DNA from: Hungatella hathewayi WAL-18680
Lineage (GTDB): Bacteria; Bacillota; Clostridia; Lachnospirales; Lachnospiraceae
DNA: 64,000 nucleotides
Reading direction: 5' to 3'
Assembly: GCF_000235505.1 (NCBI RefSeq)
Contig: NZ_JH379027.1
Span: 878,004 to 942,003 of the forward strand
How positions within the stretch are numbered: the first letter of the stretch is position 1; each line of letters opens with the position of its first letter. A program made the translations under genes and the position numbers. The notes below the pieces were generated by a model, which made no database searches, was not told where the DNA came from, and was given only the letters and a program-made list of their open reading frames with translations. Positions 22,856-31,528 of the stretch are shown piece after piece.

Positions 22856-24730
22856 ATGAAAATGAAAGTTTCCAATTATATAGCAGAGCAGCTGGTGGCT
22901 CACGGGTTATCCCAGGTGTTTACCGTGACCGGCGGCGGCGCCATGCATTTGAATGATGCACTGGGACATGAAGAGGGGCTTCACTGTCTCTATCAGCACC
23001 ATGAGCAGGCCTGTGCCATGGCGGCCGAGAGCTACGCGAGAATTCACAATCAGCCGGCGGTGCTCTGTGTCACAACCGGTCCCGGCGGGACCAACGCGAT
23101 TACCGGCGTCGTGGGCGGATGGCTGGATTCCATCCCCATGCTGGTGTTGTCCGGCCAGGTGCGCTATGACACCACCGCCAGGTGGTCCGGTGTTGGTATC
23201 CGGGCTATGGGCGACCAGGAATTCGATATCGTGAAAGCCATCGGCTGCATGACGAAGTACAGCGAGATGGTGACAGACCCTATGAGAATCCGGTACTGTC
23301 TGGAGAAGGCCATCTATCTTGCCACCTCCGGCCGTCCCGGTCCCGCGTGGCTGGATATTCCGTTGGATGTGCAGGGCGCCTTTATCGAGATGGAGGAGCT
23401 GGAAGGGTTCGACAGCGCGGCTTTTGAGGCGGGGGAGGAGAGCCAGGGGCTTCCCGCACCGGTGACCGAGGAGACGGCGAGAGCCATTATTGAGAAGATT
23501 CGGGGCGCGAAGCGCCCGGTTATCAACGCTGGAAACGGTATCCGCATTGCCGGAGCTTACCCGGTGTTTGCAAGAGTGGTGAAGATGCTTGGCGTTCCGG
23601 TGGCCACAGGGTGGAACAGCCAGGACTGCATGTGCAGCGAGGATGAGCTGTATGTAGGACGAGCCGGCAACATGGGCGACAGGCCGGGAAACTTCGCCAT
23701 TCAAAACAGCGATTTGGTATTCTCCGTGGGAAGCCGATTGAGTATCCGCCAGGTGGGGTATAATTATAAGACATGGGCGAGAGCGGCTTACACCATTGTC
23801 AATGACATAGATATAGAAGAATTGAAAAAGCCAAGTGTCCATGTGGACATGATGGTCCATGCCGACGCCAGGGATTTGCTGGAGGCGCTGGAGCGGGTGC
23901 TTTTGCAGGAGCAGAAGGCGGATGGAGACGCTCTGCCGGCATTTAAAGGCGGCGAGGGCCTGCCGGGGATGAGCTGGCTGGAGACCTGCCAGATGTGGAA
24001 GAAGAAATATCCGGTGGTGCTTCCCAGACATATGGAAGTGGGGGACGACAAACCGGCCAACGTGTACGCGCTGGTGCAGGAATTGAGTTCCCGGCTGGAG
24101 GAAGGCCAGATAACGGTGGTTGGCAACGGCTCCGCCTGTGTGGCGGGCGGCCACGGCTGGATCATCAAACCGGGACAGCGGTTTATCTCCAACTCGGCCA
24201 TTGCCTCCATGGGCTACGATCTGCCGGCGGCCATCGGGGCCTGCATGGCGGACAGCAGCCAGGATATCGTGCTGTTGACCGGGGACGGAAGCATTCAGAT
24301 GAATATTCAGGAATTGCAGACCATCATTCATCACCGGATGCCAATCAAGATTTTCCTGATTAATAATGGCGGCTATCATTCCATCCGCCAGACCCAGAAG
24401 AACTATTTTGGGGAGCCCCTGGTGGGCATTGGCGTGGACAGCCACGATTTGAGCTTCCCGGATATGGAGAAGCTGGCGGGGGCTTACGGCTACCCCTATG
24501 TGAGGGCCTGCCATAACAGTGAGCTGGCGGAGGCGGTGGAGATGACCCTTGCCATGGATGGACCGGTTATCTGCGAGGTGCTGGTGTCCATGGAACAGAA
24601 TTTTGAGCCGAAGTCCGCGGCGAAACGTCTGCCTGACGGAACCATGGTGTCACCGCCGCTGGAAGACTTATCGCCATTCCTTCCGGAGGAAGAGATGGAC
24701 ATGAATATGATTATTCCGAGGATTAAATAA
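22856..24730 (+). CDS. Thiamine-diphosphate-dependent enzyme (acetolactate-synthase-like) of the glycan cluster
   Basis: 624 residues with all three parts of the family: N-terminal Pyr domain with catalytic Glu in QHHEQACAMAAESYAR and GPGGTNAITGV, central domain, and C-terminal PP domain with GDGSIQMNIQELQTI and INNGGYHSIRQTQ for ThDP and Mg binding. It is not a good match to IlvB by context: no small subunit follows and it is the first gene of a glycosyltransferase cluster, directly abutting a sugar epimerase. ThDP enzymes of this class occur in branched-sugar pathways (for example YerE). It may add a two-carbon unit to a keto-sugar or make an acyl precursor. Substrate not known. Confidence 0.8.
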   Translation: MKMKVSNYIAEQLVAHGLSQVFTVTGGGAMHLNDALGHEEGLHCLYQHHEQACAMAAESYARIHNQPAVLCVTTGPGGTNAITGVVGGWLDSIPMLVLSGQVRYDTTARWSGVGIRAMGDQEFDIVKAIGCMTKYSEMVTDPMRIRYCLEKAIYLATSGRPGPAWLDIPLDVQGAFIEMEELEGFDSAAFEAGEESQGLPAPVTEETARAIIEKIRGAKRPVINAGNGIRIAGAYPVFARVVKMLGVPVATGWNSQDCMCSEDELYVGRAGNMGDRPGNFAIQNSDLVFSVGSRLSIRQVGYNYKTWARAAYTIVNDIDIEELKKPSVHVDMMVHADARDLLEALERVLLQEQKADGDALPAFKGGEGLPGMSWLETCQMWKKKYPVVLPRHMEVGDDKPANVYALVQELSSRLEEGQITVVGNGSACVAGGHGWIIKPGQRFISNSAIASMGYDLPAAIGACMADSSQDIVLLTGDGSIQMNIQELQTIIHHRMPIKIFLINNGGYHSIRQTQKNYFGEPLVGIGVDSHDLSFPDMEKLAGAYGYPYVRACHNSELAEAVEMTLAMDGPVICEVLVSMEQNFEPKSAAKRLPDGTMVSPPLEDLSPFLPEEEMDMNMIIPRIK

Positions 24731-25768
24731 ATGTCAAAGATTGTTGTAACAGGCGCAACCAGTTTTCTGGGAACGTCGATTGTGAGAAAACTGCTTTCCG
24801 GGAATCATCAGGTATTTGCCGTGGTGCGCCCGGGTTCGAAGAACCGGGGGGCGCTGCGGGAAGTGGAAGAGGAATATGGGGCCAGAGCAGAAGCTGCGGA
24901 CGAAGGGAAAGCGGCGGATGCCGGGCCGGAAGGCGAAAAAGCGTCCCTCCATGTGATAGAGGAGGAATTAAGCCAGCTGGACAGGATACATCAGCAGGTC
25001 AAGGTACCCTGTGAGATATGGATTCACCTGGGCTGGGACGGGGCCGGCAGTGAGAACCGGACGAAGCCGGAGCTTCAGAGGAAAAACATTCCCGACACGT
25101 TGAAGGCGCTTGAGGGGGCCAGACAGCTTGGCTGCAAGCGGTTTTTATACAGCGGCTCCCAGGCGGAGTACGGCGTGTGCCAGAGCCTGATGTCTGAGGA
25201 CATCGTCTGCCATCCGGTTTCCGAGTACGGAAAAGCCAAGGTGGAAGCGGGCGTTCGCGCGGCCAAGCTTTGTGAGCGGTGGCGGGCCGGGGGGATATGG
25301 GACATGGAGTTTATCCATGTGAGAATCTTCAGCATTTACGGAACGGGGGACCATCCCTGGTCGCTGGTGAACACCTGTCTGGATACGTTTCTGCGGGGCG
25401 GACATATGGAACTGGGGGCGTGTACCCAGCAGTGGAATTTCTTATATATTGACGACCTGGTGGATGGAGTGTTATCATTAGTATTCTGTGAGCATCTAAA
25501 AGAGACAGAGGATGCGGGACGTGGGATTTACAATATTGCGGGGGACGTGGAAGCGACCATGCCTCTTCGGAATTATGTGGAGACCATGTATGAACTGTGC
25601 GGGAGACGCGGGGATTTCACCTACGGAGTGCTTCCTGTCAACGCGGAGGGGCCGGCGAATCTGATCCCGGATGTCCGCAAGCTGAAAGAAGTGACGGGAT
25701 GGCGGCCGAAGGTTTCCTTTGAGGAGGGAATCCGGCGTATGATTGCAGAGAAGCAGAAGAACCTGTAA
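24731..25768 (+). CDS. NAD-dependent sugar epimerase/dehydratase (extended SDR)
   Basis: 345 residues. Rossmann motif VTGATSFLGTSIVRKLL at the N-terminus, YSGSQAEYG and the catalytic YGKAK (YxxxK), HVRIFSIYG and LYIDDLVDGVL are standard for extended short-chain dehydrogenases acting on nucleotide sugars. A charged, Ala/Glu-rich insertion near residues 40-75 is unusual. The ATG follows the upstream stop with no gap, so it is expressed with the ThDP enzyme and probably acts in the same sugar pathway. Confidence 0.85.
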   Translation: MSKIVVTGATSFLGTSIVRKLLSGNHQVFAVVRPGSKNRGALREVEEEYGARAEAADEGKAADAGPEGEKASLHVIEEELSQLDRIHQQVKVPCEIWIHLGWDGAGSENRTKPELQRKNIPDTLKALEGARQLGCKRFLYSGSQAEYGVCQSLMSEDIVCHPVSEYGKAKVEAGVRAAKLCERWRAGGIWDMEFIHVRIFSIYGTGDHPWSLVNTCLDTFLRGGHMELGACTQQWNFLYIDDLVDGVLSLVFCEHLKETEDAGRGIYNIAGDVEATMPLRNYVETMYELCGRRGDFTYGVLPVNAEGPANLIPDVRKLKEVTGWRPKVSFEEGIRRMIAEKQKNL

Positions 25769-25807
25769 GTGATAAGAGAACCGAAAGTGGTTGGGAGAGA
25801 GATACAC

Positions 25808-26767
25808 ATGAAGACAATCAGTGTGGTAGTACCCTGTTATAATGAGGAAGAAAATGTAGAAGCCATGGCGCTGGCTGTGAAGGAGATATTTGTCCGGGAT
25901 TTGCCGGACTATGATTATGAGCTGATTTTTATCGACAATGATTCCAAGGACAGCACCAGGGAGATTATCCGGCGTCTGTGCGGGGAAGACAGACGGGTGA
26001 AGGGGATATTCAACGCGAAGAATTTTGGACAGTTCAATTCCCCTTACTACGGCATGCTCCAGAGTACGGGGGACTGTACGGTGCTGGTGGCCTGTGATTT
26101 CCAGGACCCGGTGGAGATGATTCCCCAGTTTGTGAAGGAGTGGGAGAACGGCTATAAGATTGTCATCGGAATCAAGAACTCCAGCCAGGAAAACAGGATT
26201 ATGTACTGGCTCCGCGGGTGTTACTACAAGATGATTAAGAAGCTGTCGGATGTGGAACAGATAGAGCAGTTTACAGGCTTCGGTCTATATGACGTCCGGT
26301 TCGTGGACGTGCTTCGCCAGTTAGACGACCCGACGCCGTTTCTTCGCGGAATCGTGGCGGAGCTGGGATTTCGGAGAAAAGAGATTAATTATGAGCAGCC
26401 AAAGCGGAGAGCGGGAAAGACCAGCAACAACTTCTACCGCCTTTACGACGCGGCTATGTTAAGCATCACTTCCTATACAAAGGTGGGACTGCGCATGGCG
26501 ACTATCTTTGGAAGCTTCTGCTCGGCGGTCAGCATGGTGGTGGCCATCGTGTATCTGGTGATGAAGCTGATGTACTGGGACCGTTTCCTTGCAGGTATGG
26601 CTCCTCTGCTTATCGGCATGTGCTTTCTGGGCTCGATTCAGATATTCTTTATCGGTCTGGTGGGAGAGTATATTCTCTCCATCAACTCCAGGGTGATGAA
26701 GCGGCCGCTTGTGGTGGAGGAAGAGCGGATTAACTTTGACAATGAGGATAAAGAAGATGAAATATAA
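25808..26767 (+). CDS. GT2 glycosyltransferase with C-terminal membrane anchors (DPM/GtrB-like)
   Basis: 319 residues from ATG 25808 (GGGAGAG upstream). N-terminal GT-A domain: VVPCYNEEENVEAMALAV, DNDSKDSTREI, ACDFQDPVEM and the RRAGKTSNNFYRLYDAA tail typical of the dolichol-phosphate-mannose-synthase-like group. Two membrane helices follow (about 230-255 and 265-290). Such enzymes load a sugar onto polyprenyl phosphate. The gene overlaps the next by 11 bases. Confidence 0.88.
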   Translation: MKTISVVVPCYNEEENVEAMALAVKEIFVRDLPDYDYELIFIDNDSKDSTREIIRRLCGEDRRVKGIFNAKNFGQFNSPYYGMLQSTGDCTVLVACDFQDPVEMIPQFVKEWENGYKIVIGIKNSSQENRIMYWLRGCYYKMIKKLSDVEQIEQFTGFGLYDVRFVDVLRQLDDPTPFLRGIVAELGFRRKEINYEQPKRRAGKTSNNFYRLYDAAMLSITSYTKVGLRMATIFGSFCSAVSMVVAIVYLVMKLMYWDRFLAGMAPLLIGMCFLGSIQIFFIGLVGEYILSINSRVMKRPLVVEEERINFDNEDKEDEI

Positions 26768-28988
26768 TGTGGATGTGGTCAGAATCCGGGAGAATTCCAT
26801 CCAGTTAAACGGCTGGGTTGTGGGAAAGACGCCGGATTCCAAACCGGAATTTTCGGTTGAGGATGAGGCGCACCGGCCGCTGGAGCACAAGTATGTGTCC
26901 ACCAGACGGGACGACGTGAGCCAGATTTACTACAATCAAATCTATGACAGGGACTTCGGATTCGATATCCAGTTTCCCTATGAGAGAGGGAAGGATTACT
27001 ATCTGGTTATCCGCTGTGACGGCAGAAAAGTTTCGGTGAAGTATAACGAGGAGCTGATTGCCAAACGCTCCAGCGTGGCCCACAAACGCCTTCAGAAGAT
27101 AAAGGATTTGATGAACATGGAGACCGTGCATGTGGCCATGGAATTTGGGAAAAAGCACGGGCTCAAGGCGCTGGTTCTCAAATCAAAACATAAATTACAG
27201 GGTCTGGATAATGATTACGATTACGCGGAGTGGTATAAATTGACGGAACCGACGGAGGAAGAACTGGCGGCCCAGCGGAAACAGGAGTTTTCGTACCGGC
27301 CAAAGTTCTCTATTGTGGTGCCCGTCTTTAAGACGCCGGAGAAATATTTAAAGGAGCTGCTGGATTCCATTCTGGCACAGACCTATGACAACTGGGAACT
27401 GTGCATCGCGGACGGCAGCCCGGCCGGGGAGGATGTGTCCCGGATTTTGAAGCGGTACGCGCAGAAGGATGACAGAATCCGGTATCAGGTCCTGGGAGAG
27501 AATCGGAAGATTGCGGGAAACACCAACGCCGCTATGGAGATGGTGACCGGCGATTACATCGTGCTGGCGGACCACGACGATGTGGTGACGCCGAACGCAT
27601 TATATGAGTGTGTGAAGGCGCTGAATGAGGACGACTGTGTGGATGTCCTTTATTCAGACGAGGACAAGCTGGATATGGACGGCGGGGCGCTGTTTGACCC
27701 GCATTTCAAGCCGGACTTCAACCCGGATCTGCTGACAAGCGTCAATTACATCTGTCATCTGTTTGTGGTGAAACGAAGCCTGGTGGAGCAGGTGGGCGGA
27801 TTCCGGGAGGAGTTTGACGGGGCCCAGGATTATGATTTCATCTTCCGTTGCACGGAGGGGGCCAGAAAGATTCACCATATCCCCAAGGTGCTGTATCACT
27901 GGAGATGCCATCAGGAGTCCACAGCCAGCAATCCGGAGAGCAAGCTCTATGCCTTTGAGGCCGGTTCCCGGGCGATAATGGCTCACTATGAGAGAATGGG
28001 GATTCAGGCGGAGAAGGTGGAGAAGGGTGTGGACTATGGAATTTATCACACCACCTTCAAGATTCAGGGAGAGCCGCTGGTATCGGTGATTATCCCCAAC
28101 AAGGACCACCACCAGGACCTGGATTTGTGTATCCGCTCCATCATCGAGAAAGGCACCTATTCTCATGTGGAGTTTGTGGTGGTTGAAAATAACAGCAGCC
28201 AGCCGGAGACATTTTCCTATTATGAGAAGATTCAGAAGGAATTTCCCCAAGTACAGGTGGTGACGTGGGAGCGGGAGTTTAACTACTCGGCCATCAACAA
28301 TTTTGGCGAGACCTACGCCAACGGGGAGTATCTGTTGTTTTTAAATAATGATGTGGAGTTGATTGCCACTGATTTTATCGAGGAAATGCTTGGCTTTGTG
28401 CAGCGGGACGACGTGGGAATCGCAGGCGCCAGACTGCTGTATCAGGATGACACGATTCAGCACGCGGGCGTGGTGGTAGGCTTTGGCGGTATCGCCGGCC
28501 ACACGTTTATCGGCCTCCACAAGGCGGAGAACAGCTATTTCCACCGGGCCATGTGCGCCCAGGATTACAGCGCGGTGACAGCGGCCTGCATGATGACGAA
28601 GAAATCTCTGTTTGATCAGGTGGGCGGTTTTACGGAAGAACTGGCCGTGGCGTTTAATGATATCGATTATTGTATGAAAATCCGTGCATTAGGTAAATTA
28701 GTAGTATACGCACCTTACGCGGTGCTGCATCACTATGAGTCCAAATCCAGAGGGCTGGAGGACACGCCGGAGAAGGTGGCCAGGTTTAACCGGGAAGTGG
28801 CTGTGTTTGCGAAAAAGTGGCCGGAAATTTTGAGAGACGGTGACCCGTATTATAACCCGAATCTGACTCTCCGCAAGTCGAATTTTGCGCTGAGGGATTT
28901 GAAGAAAGAAGGGATTGGCGAGCCGTACCGGCTGGACGACGCCATCCTGGCGCTGATGGAGGATGGGGACAACGGGCAGCAAAAGTAA
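26757..28988 (+). CDS. Two-domain GT2 glycosyltransferase
   Basis: 743 residues from ATG 26757; GAGG nine bases upstream decides the start inside the previous gene. Residues 1-160 are a beta-rich domain (VVRIRENSIQLNGWVVG), often found before tandem GT2 units. First GT2: FSIVVPVFKTPEKYLKELL near 185, ADHDD, YSDEDKLD. Second GT2: VSVIIPNKDHHQDLDLC near 455, LFLNNDVEL, AFNDIDYCMKIRALG. No membrane segment. Likely a polymerising or two-step enzyme that adds successive sugars in cell-surface glycan synthesis. Confidence 0.88.
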   Translation: MKYNVDVVRIRENSIQLNGWVVGKTPDSKPEFSVEDEAHRPLEHKYVSTRRDDVSQIYYNQIYDRDFGFDIQFPYERGKDYYLVIRCDGRKVSVKYNEELIAKRSSVAHKRLQKIKDLMNMETVHVAMEFGKKHGLKALVLKSKHKLQGLDNDYDYAEWYKLTEPTEEELAAQRKQEFSYRPKFSIVVPVFKTPEKYLKELLDSILAQTYDNWELCIADGSPAGEDVSRILKRYAQKDDRIRYQVLGENRKIAGNTNAAMEMVTGDYIVLADHDDVVTPNALYECVKALNEDDCVDVLYSDEDKLDMDGGALFDPHFKPDFNPDLLTSVNYICHLFVVKRSLVEQVGGFREEFDGAQDYDFIFRCTEGARKIHHIPKVLYHWRCHQESTASNPESKLYAFEAGSRAIMAHYERMGIQAEKVEKGVDYGIYHTTFKIQGEPLVSVIIPNKDHHQDLDLCIRSIIEKGTYSHVEFVVVENNSSQPETFSYYEKIQKEFPQVQVVTWEREFNYSAINNFGETYANGEYLLFLNNDVELIATDFIEEMLGFVQRDDVGIAGARLLYQDDTIQHAGVVVGFGGIAGHTFIGLHKAENSYFHRAMCAQDYSAVTAACMMTKKSLFDQVGGFTEELAVAFNDIDYCMKIRALGKLVVYAPYAVLHHYESKSRGLEDTPEKVARFNREVAVFAKKWPEILRDGDPYYNPNLTLRKSNFALRDLKKEGIGEPYRLDDAILALMEDGDNGQQK

Positions 28989-29001
28989 AGGCAGGATTCA
29001 G

Positions 29002-29994
29002 ATGAGAGATAAGAAGGTAACAGTGATTATCCCCAATTACAATGGGCTTAAGTTCATGGAGCCGTGTTTTGCGGCGCTGGAGCGGCAGACCTGTGACGAG
29101 TTTCGGATACTGGTGGTGGACAATGGCTCGGAGGATGGCAGTGTGGAATGGCTGAAGGAGCATGAGATACCTACCATCTATCTGGAGACGAACACGGGAT
29201 TTTCCGGGGCGGTCAATGTGGGCATCCGGGCGGCGGACACGCCCTATGTGCTGCTGCTCAACAATGACACCGAGGTGGAGCCGGAGTTTGTCGGGGAGAT
29301 GGTGAAGGCCATCAGCCGCTCGCAAAAGATTTTTGCCGTCAGCAGCAGGATGATACAGATGTATCACCGGGAGCTCTTAGATGACGCCGGGGATATGTAT
29401 ACAATCCTTGGCTGGGCCTACCAGCGGGGCGTGGGACAGAGCGCCAGCCGGTACTTGAGGGAGAGGGAAGTGTTCTCGGCCTGCGCGGGGGCGTCCATCT
29501 ACCGCAGGGCCGTGTTTGAGGAGATTGGATATTTTGATGAGATGCATTTTGCTTATCTGGAGGATATCGATGTGTCTTACCGGGCGAAGATTCACGGCTA
29601 TCACGTGCGGTACTGCCCGACAGCCGTGGTGTATCACGTGGGCAGCGGAACCAGCGGTTCCAAGTACAATCCGTTCAAGGTGAAGCTGGCGGCCAGAAAC
29701 AATATTTATCTGAATTATAAAAATATGCCGGCGCCCCAGTTGCTGCTAAACGGACTTCCCATCGCGGCCGGCATCGGCGTCAAGTATCTGTTTTTTAAAA
29801 AACTGGGATTTGAGAAGGACTATGTGGCAGGGATTCTGGAAGGTTTGAGAACGTATAAAACCTGTAAGAAGGTGCCGTACAGGCCGGAGCATTTCCGGAA
29901 TTATCTGTCTATCCAGTGGGAGCTTTCAAGCGGGACCGCGGTGTATGTTTATGAATTTTTGAGACGGCAGTTCAGAAAAATCACAATAAATTAA
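29002..29994 (+). CDS. GT2 glycosyltransferase (rhamnosyltransferase-like)
   Basis: 330 residues from ATG 29002. GT-A motifs: VTVIIPNYNGLKFMEPCF, VVDNGSEDGSVEWL, LLLNNDTEVEP and AYLEDIDVSYRAKIHGY, the pattern of RfbF/WsaF-like GT2 enzymes. The last 60 residues are amphipathic and may lie on the membrane. It follows the two-domain enzyme by 13 bases. Acceptor and sugar are unknown. Confidence 0.87.
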   Translation: MRDKKVTVIIPNYNGLKFMEPCFAALERQTCDEFRILVVDNGSEDGSVEWLKEHEIPTIYLETNTGFSGAVNVGIRAADTPYVLLLNNDTEVEPEFVGEMVKAISRSQKIFAVSSRMIQMYHRELLDDAGDMYTILGWAYQRGVGQSASRYLREREVFSACAGASIYRRAVFEEIGYFDEMHFAYLEDIDVSYRAKIHGYHVRYCPTAVVYHVGSGTSGSKYNPFKVKLAARNNIYLNYKNMPAPQLLLNGLPIAAGIGVKYLFFKKLGFEKDYVAGILEGLRTYKTCKKVPYRPEHFRNYLSIQWELSSGTAVYVYEFLRRQFRKITIN

Positions 29995-30027
29995 GATTTT
30001 TTTAATGTCATACTTTCGAAATTCATG

Positions 30028-30033
30028 TATAAT
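30028..30033 (+). promoter_or_regulatory. Possible -10 element before the priming sugar transferase
   Basis: TATAAT 65 bases upstream of the ATG, with only a weak -35 (ATGTCA, 17 bases upstream). A 103-base gap here suggests a separate internal promoter. Confidence 0.35.
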
Positions 30034-30097
30034 AAGTGAGATATGATGCGGGTCTCGTGTGTTGAGATACACGGATGGAGAACTAAGGTGAAAGATT

Positions 30098-31513
30098 ATG
30101 ATTAAAGATAATCAGAAAAGTATAAACCAGTTTCATGTAGTGCTGGACGGTCTTGTCATTGTGGTATCTTATGTGCTGGCCTGGTTTATTATGATAGGCA
30201 GCGGCTGGTTTGCATCGAAATCCGAAGTGCTGCCACCGGGGATATATATGGCGGCGCTGCTCCTGATTGTGCCGATCTACCTGATGTTGTATTCCATCTT
30301 CCGACTTTTTACACCGAAGCGTGTACAAGGGCGCCGGGTGGAATTTGCCAATATATGCAAGGCTAATATTCTGGGAACGCTGGTATTCATGACACTGCTG
30401 TTTCTTGGCAGTAAGAATCCCTATATCTACAACTTCTCCAGAAAGATGGTGCTGTTATTTGCACTGATTAACATTATCCTGGAGACGGTTGAGAGGAATT
30501 TTATACGGACCACGCTTCACTCGATCCGTTCCAAGGGATATAACCAGAAGCACATTCTGCTGGTTGGTTACAGCCGGGCGGCGGAAGGATTTATTGACCG
30601 GGTGCAGCAGAATTCTGAATGGGGATACCAGGTTCGGGGTATTTTAGATGATAACAGGGAGCGGGGCAGTGAGTACAAGGGAGTCCGGGTAATCGGGACG
30701 ATTCCCAATCTGGATATGATTCTGGAGCAGAATACCCTGGATGAGATTGCCATCACGCTGAGCATCGACGAGTATATGAAGCTGGAAGGGATTGTTTCCT
30801 CCTGTGAGAAGTCGGGGGTTCACACCAAGTTTATACCGGATTACAACAATATCATTCCCACAAGGCCCTATATTGAGGATTTGCAGGGACTTCCGGTGAT
30901 TAACATCCGCCATGTTCCGCTCAATGATGTGCTGAATGCCACAATCAAGAGGCTGGTGGATATCTTTGGCTCTCTGGTTGGAATTATCGTGTTCTCACCG
31001 GTGATGCTGTTGACGGCGGTTATCATTAAATGCACGTCTCCCGGTCCGATTATCTATAAGCAGGAGCGGGTGGGACTTCATAACCGGGCGTTTAAGATGT
31101 ACAAATTCCGCTCCATGGAGGTACAGCACCCGGCGGCGGAGAAGAGTGAATGGACGAAGCCTCATGACCCGAGGGTGACCCCCATTGGCAAGTTTATCAG
31201 AAAGACCAGCATTGACGAGACACCTCAGTTTTTTAATGTGCTGTTTGGGAATATGAGTTTGGTAGGACCACGGCCGGAACGCCCGTTTTTTGTGGAGCGT
31301 TTCAAGGAGGAGATTCCGAGATACATGATTAAGCACCAGGTCCGCCCGGGTATGACGGGCTGGGCACAGGTGAACGGACTGCGCGGGGATACCTCTATCA
31401 CCAAGCGGATAGAACACGATTTATATTATATAGAGAACTGGACGCTTGGATTCGATTTTAAGATACTGTTTTTGACGGTATTTAAGGGATTCATTAATAA
31501 AAACGCGTACTAG
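30098..31513 (+). CDS. Polyprenyl-phosphate sugar phosphotransferase (priming enzyme)
   Basis: 471 residues. Four N-terminal membrane helices, a nucleotide-binding-like domain (HILLVGYSRAAEGFIDRV), then the catalytic bacterial sugar transferase domain: CTSPGPIIYKQERVG, FKMYKFRSM, ETPQFFNVLFGNMSLVGPRP and HQVRPGMTGWAQVNGLRG. The family transfers a sugar phosphate from a nucleotide sugar to undecaprenyl phosphate, the first membrane step in capsule or exopolysaccharide building. It explains why ThDP, SDR and GT2 genes are grouped here. Confidence 0.93.
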   Translation: MIKDNQKSINQFHVVLDGLVIVVSYVLAWFIMIGSGWFASKSEVLPPGIYMAALLLIVPIYLMLYSIFRLFTPKRVQGRRVEFANICKANILGTLVFMTLLFLGSKNPYIYNFSRKMVLLFALINIILETVERNFIRTTLHSIRSKGYNQKHILLVGYSRAAEGFIDRVQQNSEWGYQVRGILDDNRERGSEYKGVRVIGTIPNLDMILEQNTLDEIAITLSIDEYMKLEGIVSSCEKSGVHTKFIPDYNNIIPTRPYIEDLQGLPVINIRHVPLNDVLNATIKRLVDIFGSLVGIIVFSPVMLLTAVIIKCTSPGPIIYKQERVGLHNRAFKMYKFRSMEVQHPAAEKSEWTKPHDPRVTPIGKFIRKTSIDETPQFFNVLFGNMSLVGPRPERPFFVERFKEEIPRYMIKHQVRPGMTGWAQVNGLRGDTSITKRIEHDLYYIENWTLGFDFKILFLTVFKGFINKNAY

Positions 31514-31528
31514 AATGAGGTTAGACGG

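Noticed and set aside
22907-24514. Long minus-strand open frame opposite the ThDP enzyme
   Set aside because: It mirrors the third-codon-position bias of the real gene, has no ribosome site and no recognisable motif.
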